From assembly GCF_042663885.1 (NCBI RefSeq), contig NZ_JBHSXV010000001.1: 64,000 nt of DNA, one strand, 5' to 3'. Shown here one piece after another: positions 6,982 through 15,076 of the stretch. The position numbers and the translations under genes are program-made. The DNA is from Aquipuribacter hungaricus (lineage in GTDB: Bacteria; Actinomycetota; Actinomycetes; Actinomycetales; JBBAYJ01). Below the pieces are notes generated by a model. It had not been told where the DNA came from and made no database searches. It saw only the letters and a list, made by a program, of their open reading frames with translations. How positions within the stretch are numbered: position 1 is the first letter of the stretch; the number at the start of each line of letters is the position of its first letter.

Positions 6982-8592
6982 GTGTCCTCCCAGCTCTCCC
7001 CGCTCGTGCGCCCCTCCCGGTGGCGCCGCGTCTCGCTGCGCACCCGCCTGCTCGCTCTCGTGGTGGCCGCGGTGCTCGGGATGGTGACGGTCGCCGTCAT
7101 CGGCGCGCTGCAGGTGCGGAGCACCATCGAGGCCGAGCAGCGCCAGACGGCGCAGTCGGCGGTGGAGACGGCGCTCGGCGTCGTCGCGTACTTCGGCTCC
7201 CAGGAGGAGGCGGGCGTCCTCGACCGCGAGGAGGCCCAGGCGGCCGCCAAGGACGCCTTGCGCGAGCTCCGCTACGCCGGCGAGGAGTACTTCTGGGTGA
7301 ACGACATGACCCCGAGCATGGTCATGCACCCCGTGAAGCCGGAGCTGGACGGCACCGACCTGTCCGCCAACGAGGACCCCACCGGGAAGAAGCTCTTCGT
7401 CGAGATGGTCGACGTCGTCGAGCGCGACGGCAGCGGCTTCGTCTCGTACATGTGGCCCAAGCCCGGCGAGGAGGACCCGCAGCCCAAGGTGTCCTTCGTC
7501 GCCGGCTACGAGCCGTGGGGCTGGGTCGTGGGCTCCGGCGTCTACGTCGCCGACCTCGACGGCGCCTTCCGCGCCGAGCTGCTCGGGATGCTGCTGTGGT
7601 GCCTGCCCGTGGTGGCGCTCACCGTGGTGCTGTCCCTGCTCGTGGCCCGGAGCATCAGCCGGCCGCTGCGCGAGATGACCGACGTGCTCGGCACGGGCGA
7701 CCTCGGCCGCCGCCTGCCCACCGACGGCAGCGGCACCGAGCTGGACCGCCTGGCCGTCGCCGTCAACACCACGCTGGGCGCGGTCGCGGAGGTCGTGGCC
7801 CGGGTGACCGCGGCGTCGGAGCGGCTCGGCGAGTCCGCCCGCACCCTGTCCAGCACCAGCCGCGCCATCGCCGGCACCGCCGAGCGCTCGAGCGGGCAGA
7901 CCCGCGAGGTCACGGCCGCCGCCGACGAGGTGAGCTCCGGGATGGAGGCGGTGGCCGCGGGCGCCGACCAGATGGGCGCCTCGATCCGCGAGATCGCGCA
8001 CAACGCCACCGAGGCCGCCCGCGTGGCGGGCACCGCCGTGGAGGCCGCCCGCAGCGCGACCGCGACCGTCGCCCGCCTGGGGGAGTCCTCGGCGGAGATC
8101 AGCGAGGTCGTCAAGGTCATCACCGCGATCGCCGGGCAGACCAACCTGCTGGCGCTCAACGCCACGATCGAGGCCGCGCGGGCGGGGGAGTCCGGCAAGG
8201 GCTTCGCGGTCGTCGCGAGCGAGGTCAAGGAGCTCGCCCGCGAGACGGCCGAGGCCACCGAGCACATCGCCCGCCGGATCCAGGCCATCCAGGCCGACAC
8301 CGGCAGCGCCGTCGAGGCCATGGGCAGCGTCACCGCCGTCATCGGCGACATCGACGGCTACCAGACGAGCATCGCCTCCGCGGTCGAGGAGCAGACCGCG
8401 ACCACCGGGGAGATGAGCCGGGCCATCTCGCGCGCCGCCGGCACCGGCCGGTCCATCGCGGCGCTCGTCGCCGAGGCCGCCCGCGGCACGGAGGAGACGC
8501 GCGACGGCGTCGACGAGGTGCAGGCCGCGGCCGACGACCTGGTGCGGACGTCGCGCGAGCTGCTCGACTCGGTCGCGGGCTTCTCGCGCTAG
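6982..8592 (+). CDS. Methyl-accepting chemotaxis protein with a single Cache sensor domain
   Basis: A transmembrane chemoreceptor (536 residues) that would couple an outside ligand to CheA/CheW. Layout: membrane helix (about 23-45), an extracellular single-Cache domain (about 50-190, with GEEYFWVNDM and YEPWGWVVGSGVYVADL), a second membrane helix (about 195-218), a HAMP linker (SISRPLREMTDVLG), and a methylated signalling domain whose hairpin tip reads AIAGQTNLLALNATIEAARA. Single-Cache sensors of this type often bind small organic acids; the ligand here is unknown. There is no C-terminal pentapeptide for CheR docking. The GTG start gives a basic N-terminus before the first helix; no clear ribosome-binding site is visible. 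No other chemotaxis gene lies nearby, so it is an orphan receptor. Confidence 0.93.
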   Translation: MSSQLSPLVRPSRWRRVSLRTRLLALVVAAVLGMVTVAVIGALQVRSTIEAEQRQTAQSAVETALGVVAYFGSQEEAGVLDREEAQAAAKDALRELRYAGEEYFWVNDMTPSMVMHPVKPELDGTDLSANEDPTGKKLFVEMVDVVERDGSGFVSYMWPKPGEEDPQPKVSFVAGYEPWGWVVGSGVYVADLDGAFRAELLGMLLWCLPVVALTVVLSLLVARSISRPLREMTDVLGTGDLGRRLPTDGSGTELDRLAVAVNTTLGAVAEVVARVTAASERLGESARTLSSTSRAIAGTAERSSGQTREVTAAADEVSSGMEAVAAGADQMGASIREIAHNATEAARVAGTAVEAARSATATVARLGESSAEISEVVKVITAIAGQTNLLALNATIEAARAGESGKGFAVVASEVKELARETAEATEHIARRIQAIQADTGSAVEAMGSVTAVIGDIDGYQTSIASAVEEQTATTGEMSRAISRAAGTGRSIAALVAEAARGTEETRDGVDEVQAAADDLVRTSRELLDSVAGFSR

Positions 8593-8600
8593 GTCCCGGC

Positions 8601-8631
8601 GGCACTGGCCCCGGCAGCCGGGGCCGGTGCC
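8601..8631. terminator. Bidirectional terminator hairpin
   Basis: A 14-base-pair stem with one G-U pair (8601-8614 with 8618-8631) and a 3-base loop fills the gap between the convergent chemoreceptor and methyltransferase genes. There is no U-tract, as is usual in GC-rich actinobacteria. Confidence 0.75.
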
Positions 8632-9546
8632 CTAGGGCCGCCTGGTGACCATGACCAGGGTGCCGGGGACGTACTCCCCGCGCAGCGGCGACCAGCCGCC
8701 CCACGTGACCGTCGTCTCCTCGGGCCACTCCGGCTCCAGCAGGTCCTCCAGCACCAGCCCGGCGTCGCGGACCAGGCGCACCCAGTCCCCGACCGTGCGG
8801 TGGTGCTCGACGTAGTCCAGCGCGCCGTCCGGGGTCCGCTCGACGTAGGGGCGGCGGTCGAAGTACGACATCGACACCCGCAGGCCGTCCCAGCCGGGGT
8901 CGTCGGGCAGCGCCCACCGGAACGGGTGGCTCGTGCTGGCGACGAACCGGCCGCCGGGGCGCAGCACCCGCGCCACCTCGCCCAGGACAGCCCCGGCGTC
9001 GGCGACGAACGGCAGCGCGCCGTAGGCGGAGAACGCGACGTCGACCGAGGCGTCGGCCAGCGGGACCCGGCAGGCGTCGGCCACCACCGCCGGCGTCCCC
9101 CCGCCGCGCATGGCGAGCATCGCCCCCGACAGGTCCAGCGCCACGGCGCGCGCCCCCTGCGCGGCGAGCCACCGCGTGCCCTGCGCGGCTCCGGCGCCGA
9201 CCTCCAGCACCACCTGGCCCAGGAGGCCGGCGGGGTCGCCGAGCAGCGCCTCGTCGGCCTCGTCGAGACCCTCCGGGCACCAGACCAGGCGGGCCGGCAG
9301 GTCGGCGGGCCGGGCCACCGGTCCGGTGCCGGCCGCGGGGCGGCCCTCGTCCTCGCCGGCACCCTCGGCCCCCTCGCCCGGGGCGTCGCGCAGGCCGGCG
9401 AGGAACGGCGCGTGCTCGGCCTGGTACGCCTCGGCCTCGCGGTCCCACCACGACCGTGACGCCCGGACGACGTCCTCGGCGGGCAGGGCGTCCTCGACGG
9501 CCGCGGTCGTGCCCTCCGGGGCGTGCGGGATGCTGTCCGGGCTCAC
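8632..9546 (-). CDS. Class I SAM-dependent methyltransferase
   Basis: A Rossmann-fold methyltransferase of 304 residues. Motif I is VVLEVGAGAAQGTRWLA; the acidic ribose-binding position follows in AVALDLSGAML; motif IV is VDVAFSAYGALPFVADA and the post-motif is LRPGGRFVASTSHPFRW. The N-terminal 100 residues contain SWWDREAEAYQAEHAPFL, typical of an actinobacterial group found next to polA/rpsA. The methylated substrate is not known. The start is taken as the GTG at 9546, which gives VSPDSIPHAP; longer in-frame starts would run back across the rpsA promoter. It is convergent with the chemoreceptor and divergent from rpsA. Confidence 0.85.
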   Translation of the reverse strand: MSPDSIPHAPEGTTAAVEDALPAEDVVRASRSWWDREAEAYQAEHAPFLAGLRDAPGEGAEGAGEDEGRPAAGTGPVARPADLPARLVWCPEGLDEADEALLGDPAGLLGQVVLEVGAGAAQGTRWLAAQGARAVALDLSGAMLAMRGGGTPAVVADACRVPLADASVDVAFSAYGALPFVADAGAVLGEVARVLRPGGRFVASTSHPFRWALPDDPGWDGLRVSMSYFDRRPYVERTPDGALDYVEHHRTVGDWVRLVRDAGLVLEDLLEPEWPEETTVTWGGWSPLRGEYVPGTLVMVTRRP

Positions 9547-9615
9547 CCGCGGAAGCGTCCCAGACCGTCGCGGCGCCGGGGGCCCAGGCCCGGCGGGCGT
9601 CGCCGCGCCGTCGCG

Positions 9616-9645
9616 TTGACCCCCCGTGTCACAGATCAGTAGACT
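9616..9645 (+). promoter_or_regulatory. rpsA promoter, housekeeping sigma type
   Basis: TTGACC at 9616-9621 and TAGACT at 9640-9645 are separated by 18 bases, close to the sigma-70 consensus and the best promoter match in the window. Transcription would start near 9652 and give a leader of about 55 bases before the rpsA ATG. Confidence 0.75.
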
Positions 9646-9707
9646 GCTGACGCGCACGTCCGTGCGGCATCCCGCCCTCAGCATCCACCCTCCGGAGCCC
9701 CTACTTC

Positions 9708-11225
9708 ATGACCACCACCACGACTGCACCTGTCAGCAGCTCCCGCGTCGCGATCGTCGCCGTCAACGACATCGGCAGCGCCGAGGACTTCATGGCAGCG
9801 GTCGACGAGACCATCAAGTACTTCGGGGACGGCGACCTCGTCTCCGGCACCATCGTCAAGGTCGACCGGGACGAGGTGCTCCTCGACATCGGCTACAAGA
9901 CCGAGGGCGTCATCCCCTCCCGCGAGCTGTCGATCAAGCACGACGTCGACCCCAACGAGGTCGTCAAGGTCGGCGACGAGGTCGAGGCCCTGGTCCTCCA
10001 GAAGGAGGACAAGGAAGGCCGCCTCATCCTGTCCAAGAAGCGCGCGCAGTACGAGCGTGCCTGGGGCAAGATCGAGACGGTCAAGGAGGAGGACGGCGTC
10101 GTCTCCGGCACCGTCATCGAGGTCGTCAAGGGTGGGCTCATCCTCGACATCGGCCTGCGCGGCTTCCTGCCCGCCTCCCTCGTGGAGATGCGCCGGGTGC
10201 GCGACCTCCAGCCGTACGTCGGCAAGGAGCTCGAGGCCAAGATCATCGAGCTGGACAAGAACCGCAACAACGTCGTCCTGTCCCGCCGCGCGTGGCTCGA
10301 GCAGACCCAGTCCGAGGTCCGCACGACGTTCCTCAAGCAGCTCGCCCGCGGCCAGATCCGCACCGGCGTCGTGTCCTCGACGGTCAACTTCGGGGCGTTC
10401 GTCGACCTCGGTGGCGTCGACGGCCTCGTGCACGTCTCCGAGCTGTCCTGGAAGCACATCGACCACCCGACCGAGGTCGTCGAGATCGGCCAGGAGGTCA
10501 CGGTCGAGGTGCTCGACATCGACATGGAGCGCGAGCGCGTCTCCCTGTCGCTGAAGGCCACCCAGGAGGACCCCTGGCAGCACTTCGCCCGCACCCACGG
10601 CCTCGGCCAGGTCGTGCCGGGCAAGGTCACCAAGCTGGTGCCCTTCGGTGCGTTCGTGCGCGTCGAGGACGGCATCGAGGGCCTGGTCCACATCTCCGAG
10701 CTGGCCGAGCGCCACGTGGAGATCCCGGAGCAGGTCGTCCAGGTCGGCGACGACATCTTCGTCAAGGTCATCGACGTCGACCTCGAGCGTCGCCGGATCT
10801 CGCTGTCGCTCAAGCAGGCCAACGACGGCGGCATCGCCGACGAGTCGTCGGAGTTCGACCCCACGCTCTACGGCATGGCGGCCGAGTACGACGAGCAGGG
10901 CAACTACAAGTACCCGGACGGCTTCGACCCCGAGACGGGCGAGTGGCTCCCGGGCTTCGAGACCCAGCAGGCCGAGTGGGAGAAGCAGTACGCCGAGGCG
11001 CAGAAGCGCTGGGAGGCCCACAAGGAGCAGGTCGTGTCCGCCCAGAAGGCGGAGCTCGAGGCCGGTTCCGCGACCTCCTCGTCGTCGTCGAGCTCGAGCA
11101 GCAGCCCGTCCTCGACCTCCACGGCGACGTCCTACGCCAGCGGCGGGGACGACGAGCCGGCGGCCGGCACGCTGGCCTCCGACGAGGCTCTCGCGGCACT
11201 GCGCGAGAAGCTCACCGGGCGCTGA
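9708..11225 (+). CDS. rpsA: 30S ribosomal protein S1
   Basis: RNA-binding ribosomal protein S1 (505 residues), which helps recruit structured mRNAs to the 30S subunit. Four S1 OB-fold domains start near residues 41, 128, 214 and 299; the last two carry the most typical sequences (GAFVDLGGVDGLVHVSEL and GAFVRVEDGIEGLVHISEL). The E. coli protein has six repeats; four is normal for actinobacteria. The C-terminal tail is acidic and ends with a serine-rich run of about 20 residues that is probably disordered. The ATG start is preceded by a GGAG sequence 11 bases upstream. A strong promoter and a strong terminator flank the gene, so it is probably transcribed alone. Confidence 0.97.
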   Translation: MTTTTTAPVSSSRVAIVAVNDIGSAEDFMAAVDETIKYFGDGDLVSGTIVKVDRDEVLLDIGYKTEGVIPSRELSIKHDVDPNEVVKVGDEVEALVLQKEDKEGRLILSKKRAQYERAWGKIETVKEEDGVVSGTVIEVVKGGLILDIGLRGFLPASLVEMRRVRDLQPYVGKELEAKIIELDKNRNNVVLSRRAWLEQTQSEVRTTFLKQLARGQIRTGVVSSTVNFGAFVDLGGVDGLVHVSELSWKHIDHPTEVVEIGQEVTVEVLDIDMERERVSLSLKATQEDPWQHFARTHGLGQVVPGKVTKLVPFGAFVRVEDGIEGLVHISELAERHVEIPEQVVQVGDDIFVKVIDVDLERRRISLSLKQANDGGIADESSEFDPTLYGMAAEYDEQGNYKYPDGFDPETGEWLPGFETQQAEWEKQYAEAQKRWEAHKEQVVSAQKAELEAGSATSSSSSSSSSSPSSTSTATSYASGGDDEPAAGTLASDEALAALREKLTGR

Positions 11226-11259
11226 CACGGCGGGCCTGACGGCCTGACGCGCACCACCC

Positions 11260-11295
11260 ACGACGGCCCGTCCCCTCCGGGGGGCGGGCCGTCGT
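11260..11295 (+). terminator. rpsA terminator hairpin
   Basis: ACGACGGCCCG (11260-11270) pairs with CGGGCCGTCGT (11285-11295). The inner bases 11271-11275 and 11280-11284 extend the stem to 16 pairs (one G-U) around a TCCG tetraloop. Its arm sequence recurs in the terminator behind pgk. Confidence 0.9.
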
Positions 11296-11339
11296 CGTGC
11301 GCGGCCCCGGAGGACGCCGGCCGTGCCACACTCGCGCCC

Positions 11340-12533
11340 GTGCTGAGGGTCGGGCTCACGGGCGGCATCGGGGCGGGCAAGTCGACGGTCGCCCGGCGGC
11401 TCGCGGCCCGGGGGGCCGTCGTCGTCGACGCCGACCAGCTCGCGCGCGAGGTCGTCGCGCCGGGCAGCCCCGGCCTGGCGGAGGTCGCCCGGGAGTTCGG
11501 GCCCGGCGTCCTGGCCGCCGACGGCAGCCTGGACCGGGGCGCGCTCGGCGCGGTCGTCTTCGGCGACGCCGAAGCCCGCGGGCGGCTCGAGGCGCTCACC
11601 CACCCGCGGATCCGCGCGCTCACCGAGGAGCGCGTCGCCGCCGCACCCGACGACGCGGTGGTCGTCCACGACGTCCCCCTGCTCGTCGAGCTGCGCTACG
11701 AGGCCCGCTACCACCTCACCGTCGTCGTCCACGCGGGCGCCGAGGAGAGGGTCCGCCGGCTCGTGGACGAGCGGGGGTCGACCGAGGAGGACGCCCGCCG
11801 CCGGGTCGCCGCGCAGGCCGACGACGACGCCCGCCGCCGGGCCGCCGACGTGTGGCTGGACAACACCGGGGCGCCCGGCGCCGTGCTGGCCCAGGTCGAC
11901 GCGCTGTGGGACGACCGCCTGCTGCTGTTCGAGGCCGGGGTCCGCGCTCGGCGCCCCGCTCCTCGGGACGACGGGCTCGTCCTGTCGCCGCCCGACCCCG
12001 CCTGGCAGGCGGCCGGCGCCCGGCTGGCGGCGCGCGTGGCCCGGGCGGCCGGGGAAGCCGCCGTGCGGGTCGACCACACCGGCTCCACCGCGGTGCCCGG
12101 GCTGCCCGCCAAGGACGTCGTCGACCTCCAGCTCGTCGTCCCGGACCTCGCGGCGGCGGACGCCGTCGCCGACCGGCTCGCGACCGCCGGCTTCCCGCGC
12201 CACGAGGGCGTCGTGTCCGACACCCCCAAGCCCGGGGCCGGGACGGGCGGCTGGGAGAAGCGGCTGCACGGCAGCGCCGACCCCGGCCGGGCCGTGAACC
12301 TGCACGTCCGGGCGGCCGGCTCGCCCGGTGCCCGCTACGCCCTGCTCTGCCGGGACTGGCTGCGGGCCGAGCCGGGGGAGCGCGACGGCTACGCGGCGCT
12401 CAAGCAGCGCCTGGCCGCACAGCACGACCGGCGCGAGGACTACGCCGCCGCCAAGGAGCCGTGGTTCACCGACGTGGCGTGGCCGCAGATGCAGGCCTGG
12501 GCGGCGCGGACCGGCTGGTCCCCGCCGGCCTGA
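11340..12533 (+). CDS. coaE: Dephospho-CoA kinase fused to a GrpB/UPF0157 domain
   Basis: The N-terminal 200 residues are dephospho-CoA kinase, the last step of coenzyme A synthesis: P-loop LTGGIGAGKSTVARRL, the acidic DADQLAREVV, and the lid region LVDERGSTEEDARRRVAAQ. From about residue 205 to 397 follows a GrpB-like domain of the nucleotidyltransferase superfamily (VDHTGSTAVPGLPAKDVVDL), a fusion also known in mycobacterial CoaE. The GrpB part has been proposed to help folding or regulation of the kinase; that is from the literature as I remember it. The GTG start lies 7 bases behind CACACT, a weak -10-like box, and has no ribosome-binding site, so it may be leaderless. Confidence 0.95.
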   Translation: MLRVGLTGGIGAGKSTVARRLAARGAVVVDADQLAREVVAPGSPGLAEVAREFGPGVLAADGSLDRGALGAVVFGDAEARGRLEALTHPRIRALTEERVAAAPDDAVVVHDVPLLVELRYEARYHLTVVVHAGAEERVRRLVDERGSTEEDARRRVAAQADDDARRRAADVWLDNTGAPGAVLAQVDALWDDRLLLFEAGVRARRPAPRDDGLVLSPPDPAWQAAGARLAARVARAAGEAAVRVDHTGSTAVPGLPAKDVVDLQLVVPDLAAADAVADRLATAGFPRHEGVVSDTPKPGAGTGGWEKRLHGSADPGRAVNLHVRAAGSPGARYALLCRDWLRAEPGERDGYAALKQRLAAQHDRREDYAAAKEPWFTDVAWPQMQAWAARTGWSPPA

Positions 12534-12588
12534 GGTCGGGGCCGCTCCCGGGGCGGCGGTCGGCGGCCGGGGCGCGGGACACTGGCGC

Positions 12589-13026
12589 GTGCCCACCGAC
12601 GACCCGTCCGGCGACCTACGGGTCAGCGACCGCCTGGTCGTGCCCGCAGGGATGCTGGCCTGGCGCTTCAGCCGGTCGTCCGGCCCCGGGGGGCAGGGCG
12701 TCAACACCGCGGACAGCCGGGTCGAGCTGTCGGTGCGCCCGCTGGAGGTCCCCGGGCTGTCGGACGTGCAGCGGGACCGGCTCGCGCAGCGGCTCGAGGG
12801 GCGGCTCGTCGGCGGCGTGCTCACCGTCGTCGCGTCCGAGCACCGCCAGCAGCGGCAGAACCGGCAGGCGGCCCGGGAGCGCCTGGCGTCGGCGCTGCGG
12901 CAGGCCGTCGCGCCGCCCCCCCGGGCCCGCCGGGCGACCCGGCCGACCCGCGGCTCGCAGGAGCGGCGGATCAGCGCCAAGAAGCAGCGCGGCCAGCTCA
13001 AGAAGCAGCGCGGCTCGCTCGACTGA
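12589..13026 (+). CDS. arfB: Ribosome rescue peptidyl-tRNA hydrolase ArfB (GGQ family)
   Basis: A 145-residue release-factor-like protein that frees peptides from ribosomes stalled without a stop codon. The catalytic GGQ is in SSGPGGQGVNTADSRVEL (about residues 28-45). The C-terminal tail is Lys/Arg-rich (RRISAKKQRGQLKKQRGSLD), as required in ArfB/ICT1 for entering the empty mRNA channel. The GTG start lies 5 bases behind GACACT and lacks a ribosome-binding site. It is separated from coaE by 55 bases and converges on the sugar permease genes. Confidence 0.92.
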   Translation: MPTDDPSGDLRVSDRLVVPAGMLAWRFSRSSGPGGQGVNTADSRVELSVRPLEVPGLSDVQRDRLAQRLEGRLVGGVLTVVASEHRQQRQNRQAARERLASALRQAVAPPPRARRATRPTRGSQERRISAKKQRGQLKKQRGSLD

Positions 13027-13060
13027 CCCCGGCACCAGGGACGGAGCCCCCGGCCGAGCA

Positions 13061-13085
13061 GGCGCCGCGGCGGGACCGCGGCGCC
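13061..13085. terminator. Terminator hairpin between arfB and the sugar permease gene
   Basis: GGCGCCGCGG (13061-13070) and CCGCGGCGCC (13076-13085) form a perfect 10-base-pair stem with a 5-base loop between two convergent genes. Confidence 0.75.
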
Positions 13086-13091
13086 CGCTCC

Positions 13092-14105
13092 TCAGAGCCG
13101 CTCCGCCCGGGTGAGGTAGCGCTGCGCGACGACGACGACGAGCAGGATGCTGCCCTGCACGACCGCCTGCCACGCGCTCGGCAGGCTGCCGACCTGGTTG
13201 ATGATGTTGGCGATCACCTGCAGCAGCAGCACGCCGACCAGCGTCCCGACCACGGTGCCAGCGCCGCCGGTGAGCAGCGTCCCGCCGAGGACGACCGCGG
13301 CGATCGCCGTCAGCTCGAAGCCGACGCCGATGACGGTCACGCCCGACGAGGTGTACGAGGCGATCATCACGCCGGCGAACCCGGCGAGCAGGCCCGACGC
13401 GACGTAGGTGACGACCTTGGTGCGCGCCACCGGCAGCCCCATGAGCTCGGCCGCGTCCTGCTGGCCGCCGATGGCCAGCACGGTCGGCCCGAACGAGGTC
13501 CGGTGCAGCACGAGCGTCCCCAGCGCGTACAGCACGACGACGACGACGATGGGCAGGGGGATCCCGAGGACGCTGCCCTGCGCGAGCTGGCGGAAGGCGC
13601 TCTCGGCCGGCACCCGGTAGGTCGTGGTGCCGCCGTCGGTCACCAGGAGCAGGACGCCGCGGGCGAACAGCAGCCCGGCGAGGGTGACGATGAACGGCTC
13701 CAGGCCGCCCCGGGCGATGATCAGGCCCTGGACCAGGCCGATGAGCCCGCAGGCGAGCAGCGGGACCGCGACGGCCGCGAGCGTGCCGAACTGGCTCGCC
13801 CACGCCGCGAGGACGCCGCCGAGCGCGAACACCGACCCCACCGACAGGTCGATCCCGCCGGTCATGATGACGAAGGTCATGCCGAGCGCGACGACCGCGA
13901 GGAACGACGACTGCACGGCGATGCTCGTGAGGTTGGCGCCGGTGGCGAAGGAGTCGAACTGGACCGACGCCACGACGCAGAGCGCGACGAGCACGACGAG
14001 GGCGCCCTGGCGCTGGAGGAGGACCGCGGCACGCCCGCTGCGGGCCGACGTGGTCACGGACGGGGCGGGCGCCCCGGCGGCGGCCGAGGTGGTCGTGAGG
14101 CTCAT
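13092..14105 (-). CDS. Sugar ABC transporter permease, YjfF-like
   Basis: Inner-membrane permease of the RbsC/BPD_transp_2 family (337 residues). The family signature MTGGIDLSVGSVFALGG is near residue 85 and TAIAAVVLGGTLLTGGAG near residue 250. It is the last gene of the importer operon. Its ATG overlaps the stop of the preceding permease by four bases (ATGA) and has AGGAG upstream. Two different permeases with one double ATPase and one binding protein is the layout of the YtfQRT-YjfF galactofuranose system of E. coli; the substrate here could be another pentose or furanose sugar. Confidence 0.92.
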   Translation of the reverse strand: MSLTTTSAAAGAPAPSVTTSARSGRAAVLLQRQGALVVLVALCVVASVQFDSFATGANLTSIAVQSSFLAVVALGMTFVIMTGGIDLSVGSVFALGGVLAAWASQFGTLAAVAVPLLACGLIGLVQGLIIARGGLEPFIVTLAGLLFARGVLLLVTDGGTTTYRVPAESAFRQLAQGSVLGIPLPIVVVVVLYALGTLVLHRTSFGPTVLAIGGQQDAAELMGLPVARTKVVTYVASGLLAGFAGVMIASYTSSGVTVIGVGFELTAIAAVVLGGTLLTGGAGTVVGTLVGVLLLQVIANIINQVGSLPSAWQAVVQGSILLVVVVAQRYLTRAERL

Positions 14106-15076
14106 CTGCGTCTCCTGCCGATCTGCACGTAGACCGCGACCACGACGATGACGGCCTGGACGATCTGGGCCACGGCGTCGGCCGCGTTCTGGGCGATGAG
14201 GGTCGAGGTGACCAGCTGCATGAGCAGCGCCCCCGCGATGGTGCCGAGCACCCGCACCTGGCCGCCGCTCAGCGGGGTGCCGCCGACCACGACGGCCGTG
14301 ATGGCGTACAGCTCGATGAGCAGGCCGAGCCGGGTGGGGTCGGAGGCCTGCGACCGGGCGGCGACCAGCACGCCCGCGAAGGCCGCGAGCACCCCGGCCA
14401 TGATGTAGACGGTCGTGAGCACCCGGGCGACGGGGATGCCGGCCAGCGCCGCGGCCCGGATGTTGCCGCCGACGGCGACGAGCTGCCGCCCGGTGGTGGT
14501 CCGCCGCATGACGACGAAGACGCCGAGCGCGACGACCGCGGCGCTGAGCACGACGTAGGGCACGCCGAGGACGCTGCCGCTGCCCAGGGCGATGATGCCG
14601 GGGTCGCGGATGCTCTTGATCTCCCCGCCGAGCAGGTTCGCGACGCCGCGGCCGGCGACCATGATCGCCAGCGTCGCGACGATGGGCTGGATGCCCACCC
14701 GCGAGATGACCGTGCCGCCGAGCGCGCCCGTCACCAGCCCGGCGGTGCAGGCGACGAGGATCGCCGGCAGCGTGCCGTAGCCGATGTACAGGGGGATGAG
14801 GGCGGCGGCCAGGGCCATGACGGCCCCCACCGACAGGTCGATCCCACGGGTGCCGATGACCATGGCCATCCCGAGGGCGACGATGAGCACCGGGGAGACC
14901 TGGACCAGCTGCAGGCGCAGGTTCGTCGCGCTGACGAAGTTCGGCGTGATCACCACGTTGACGAGGACGAGCAGGGCGAGGGCGACGTAGACGCCGTTGC
15001 GCCGCAGCCACCCGCTGTCCAGGCGGGGGAGCCGTCGGGCGGGCGCCGCCGGGGCCGCCTCGGTGGTCGTGCTCAT
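14102..15076 (-). CDS. Sugar ABC transporter permease, YtfT-like
   Basis: First of the two RbsC-family permeases (324 residues), with VIGTRGIDLSVGAVMALAAA near residue 75 and the conserved loop YAITAVVVGGTPLSGGQ near residue 265. It probably pairs with the YjfF-like subunit as a heterodimer. Its ATG overlaps the ATPase stop (ATGA, 15073-15076) and its own stop overlaps the next start, so translation of ATPase and both permeases is coupled. Confidence 0.92.
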   Translation of the reverse strand: MSTTTEAAPAAPARRLPRLDSGWLRRNGVYVALALLVLVNVVITPNFVSATNLRLQLVQVSPVLIVALGMAMVIGTRGIDLSVGAVMALAAALIPLYIGYGTLPAILVACTAGLVTGALGGTVISRVGIQPIVATLAIMVAGRGVANLLGGEIKSIRDPGIIALGSGSVLGVPYVVLSAAVVALGVFVVMRRTTTGRQLVAVGGNIRAAALAGIPVARVLTTVYIMAGVLAAFAGVLVAARSQASDPTRLGLLIELYAITAVVVGGTPLSGGQVRVLGTIAGALLMQLVTSTLIAQNAADAVAQIVQAVIVVVAVYVQIGRRRR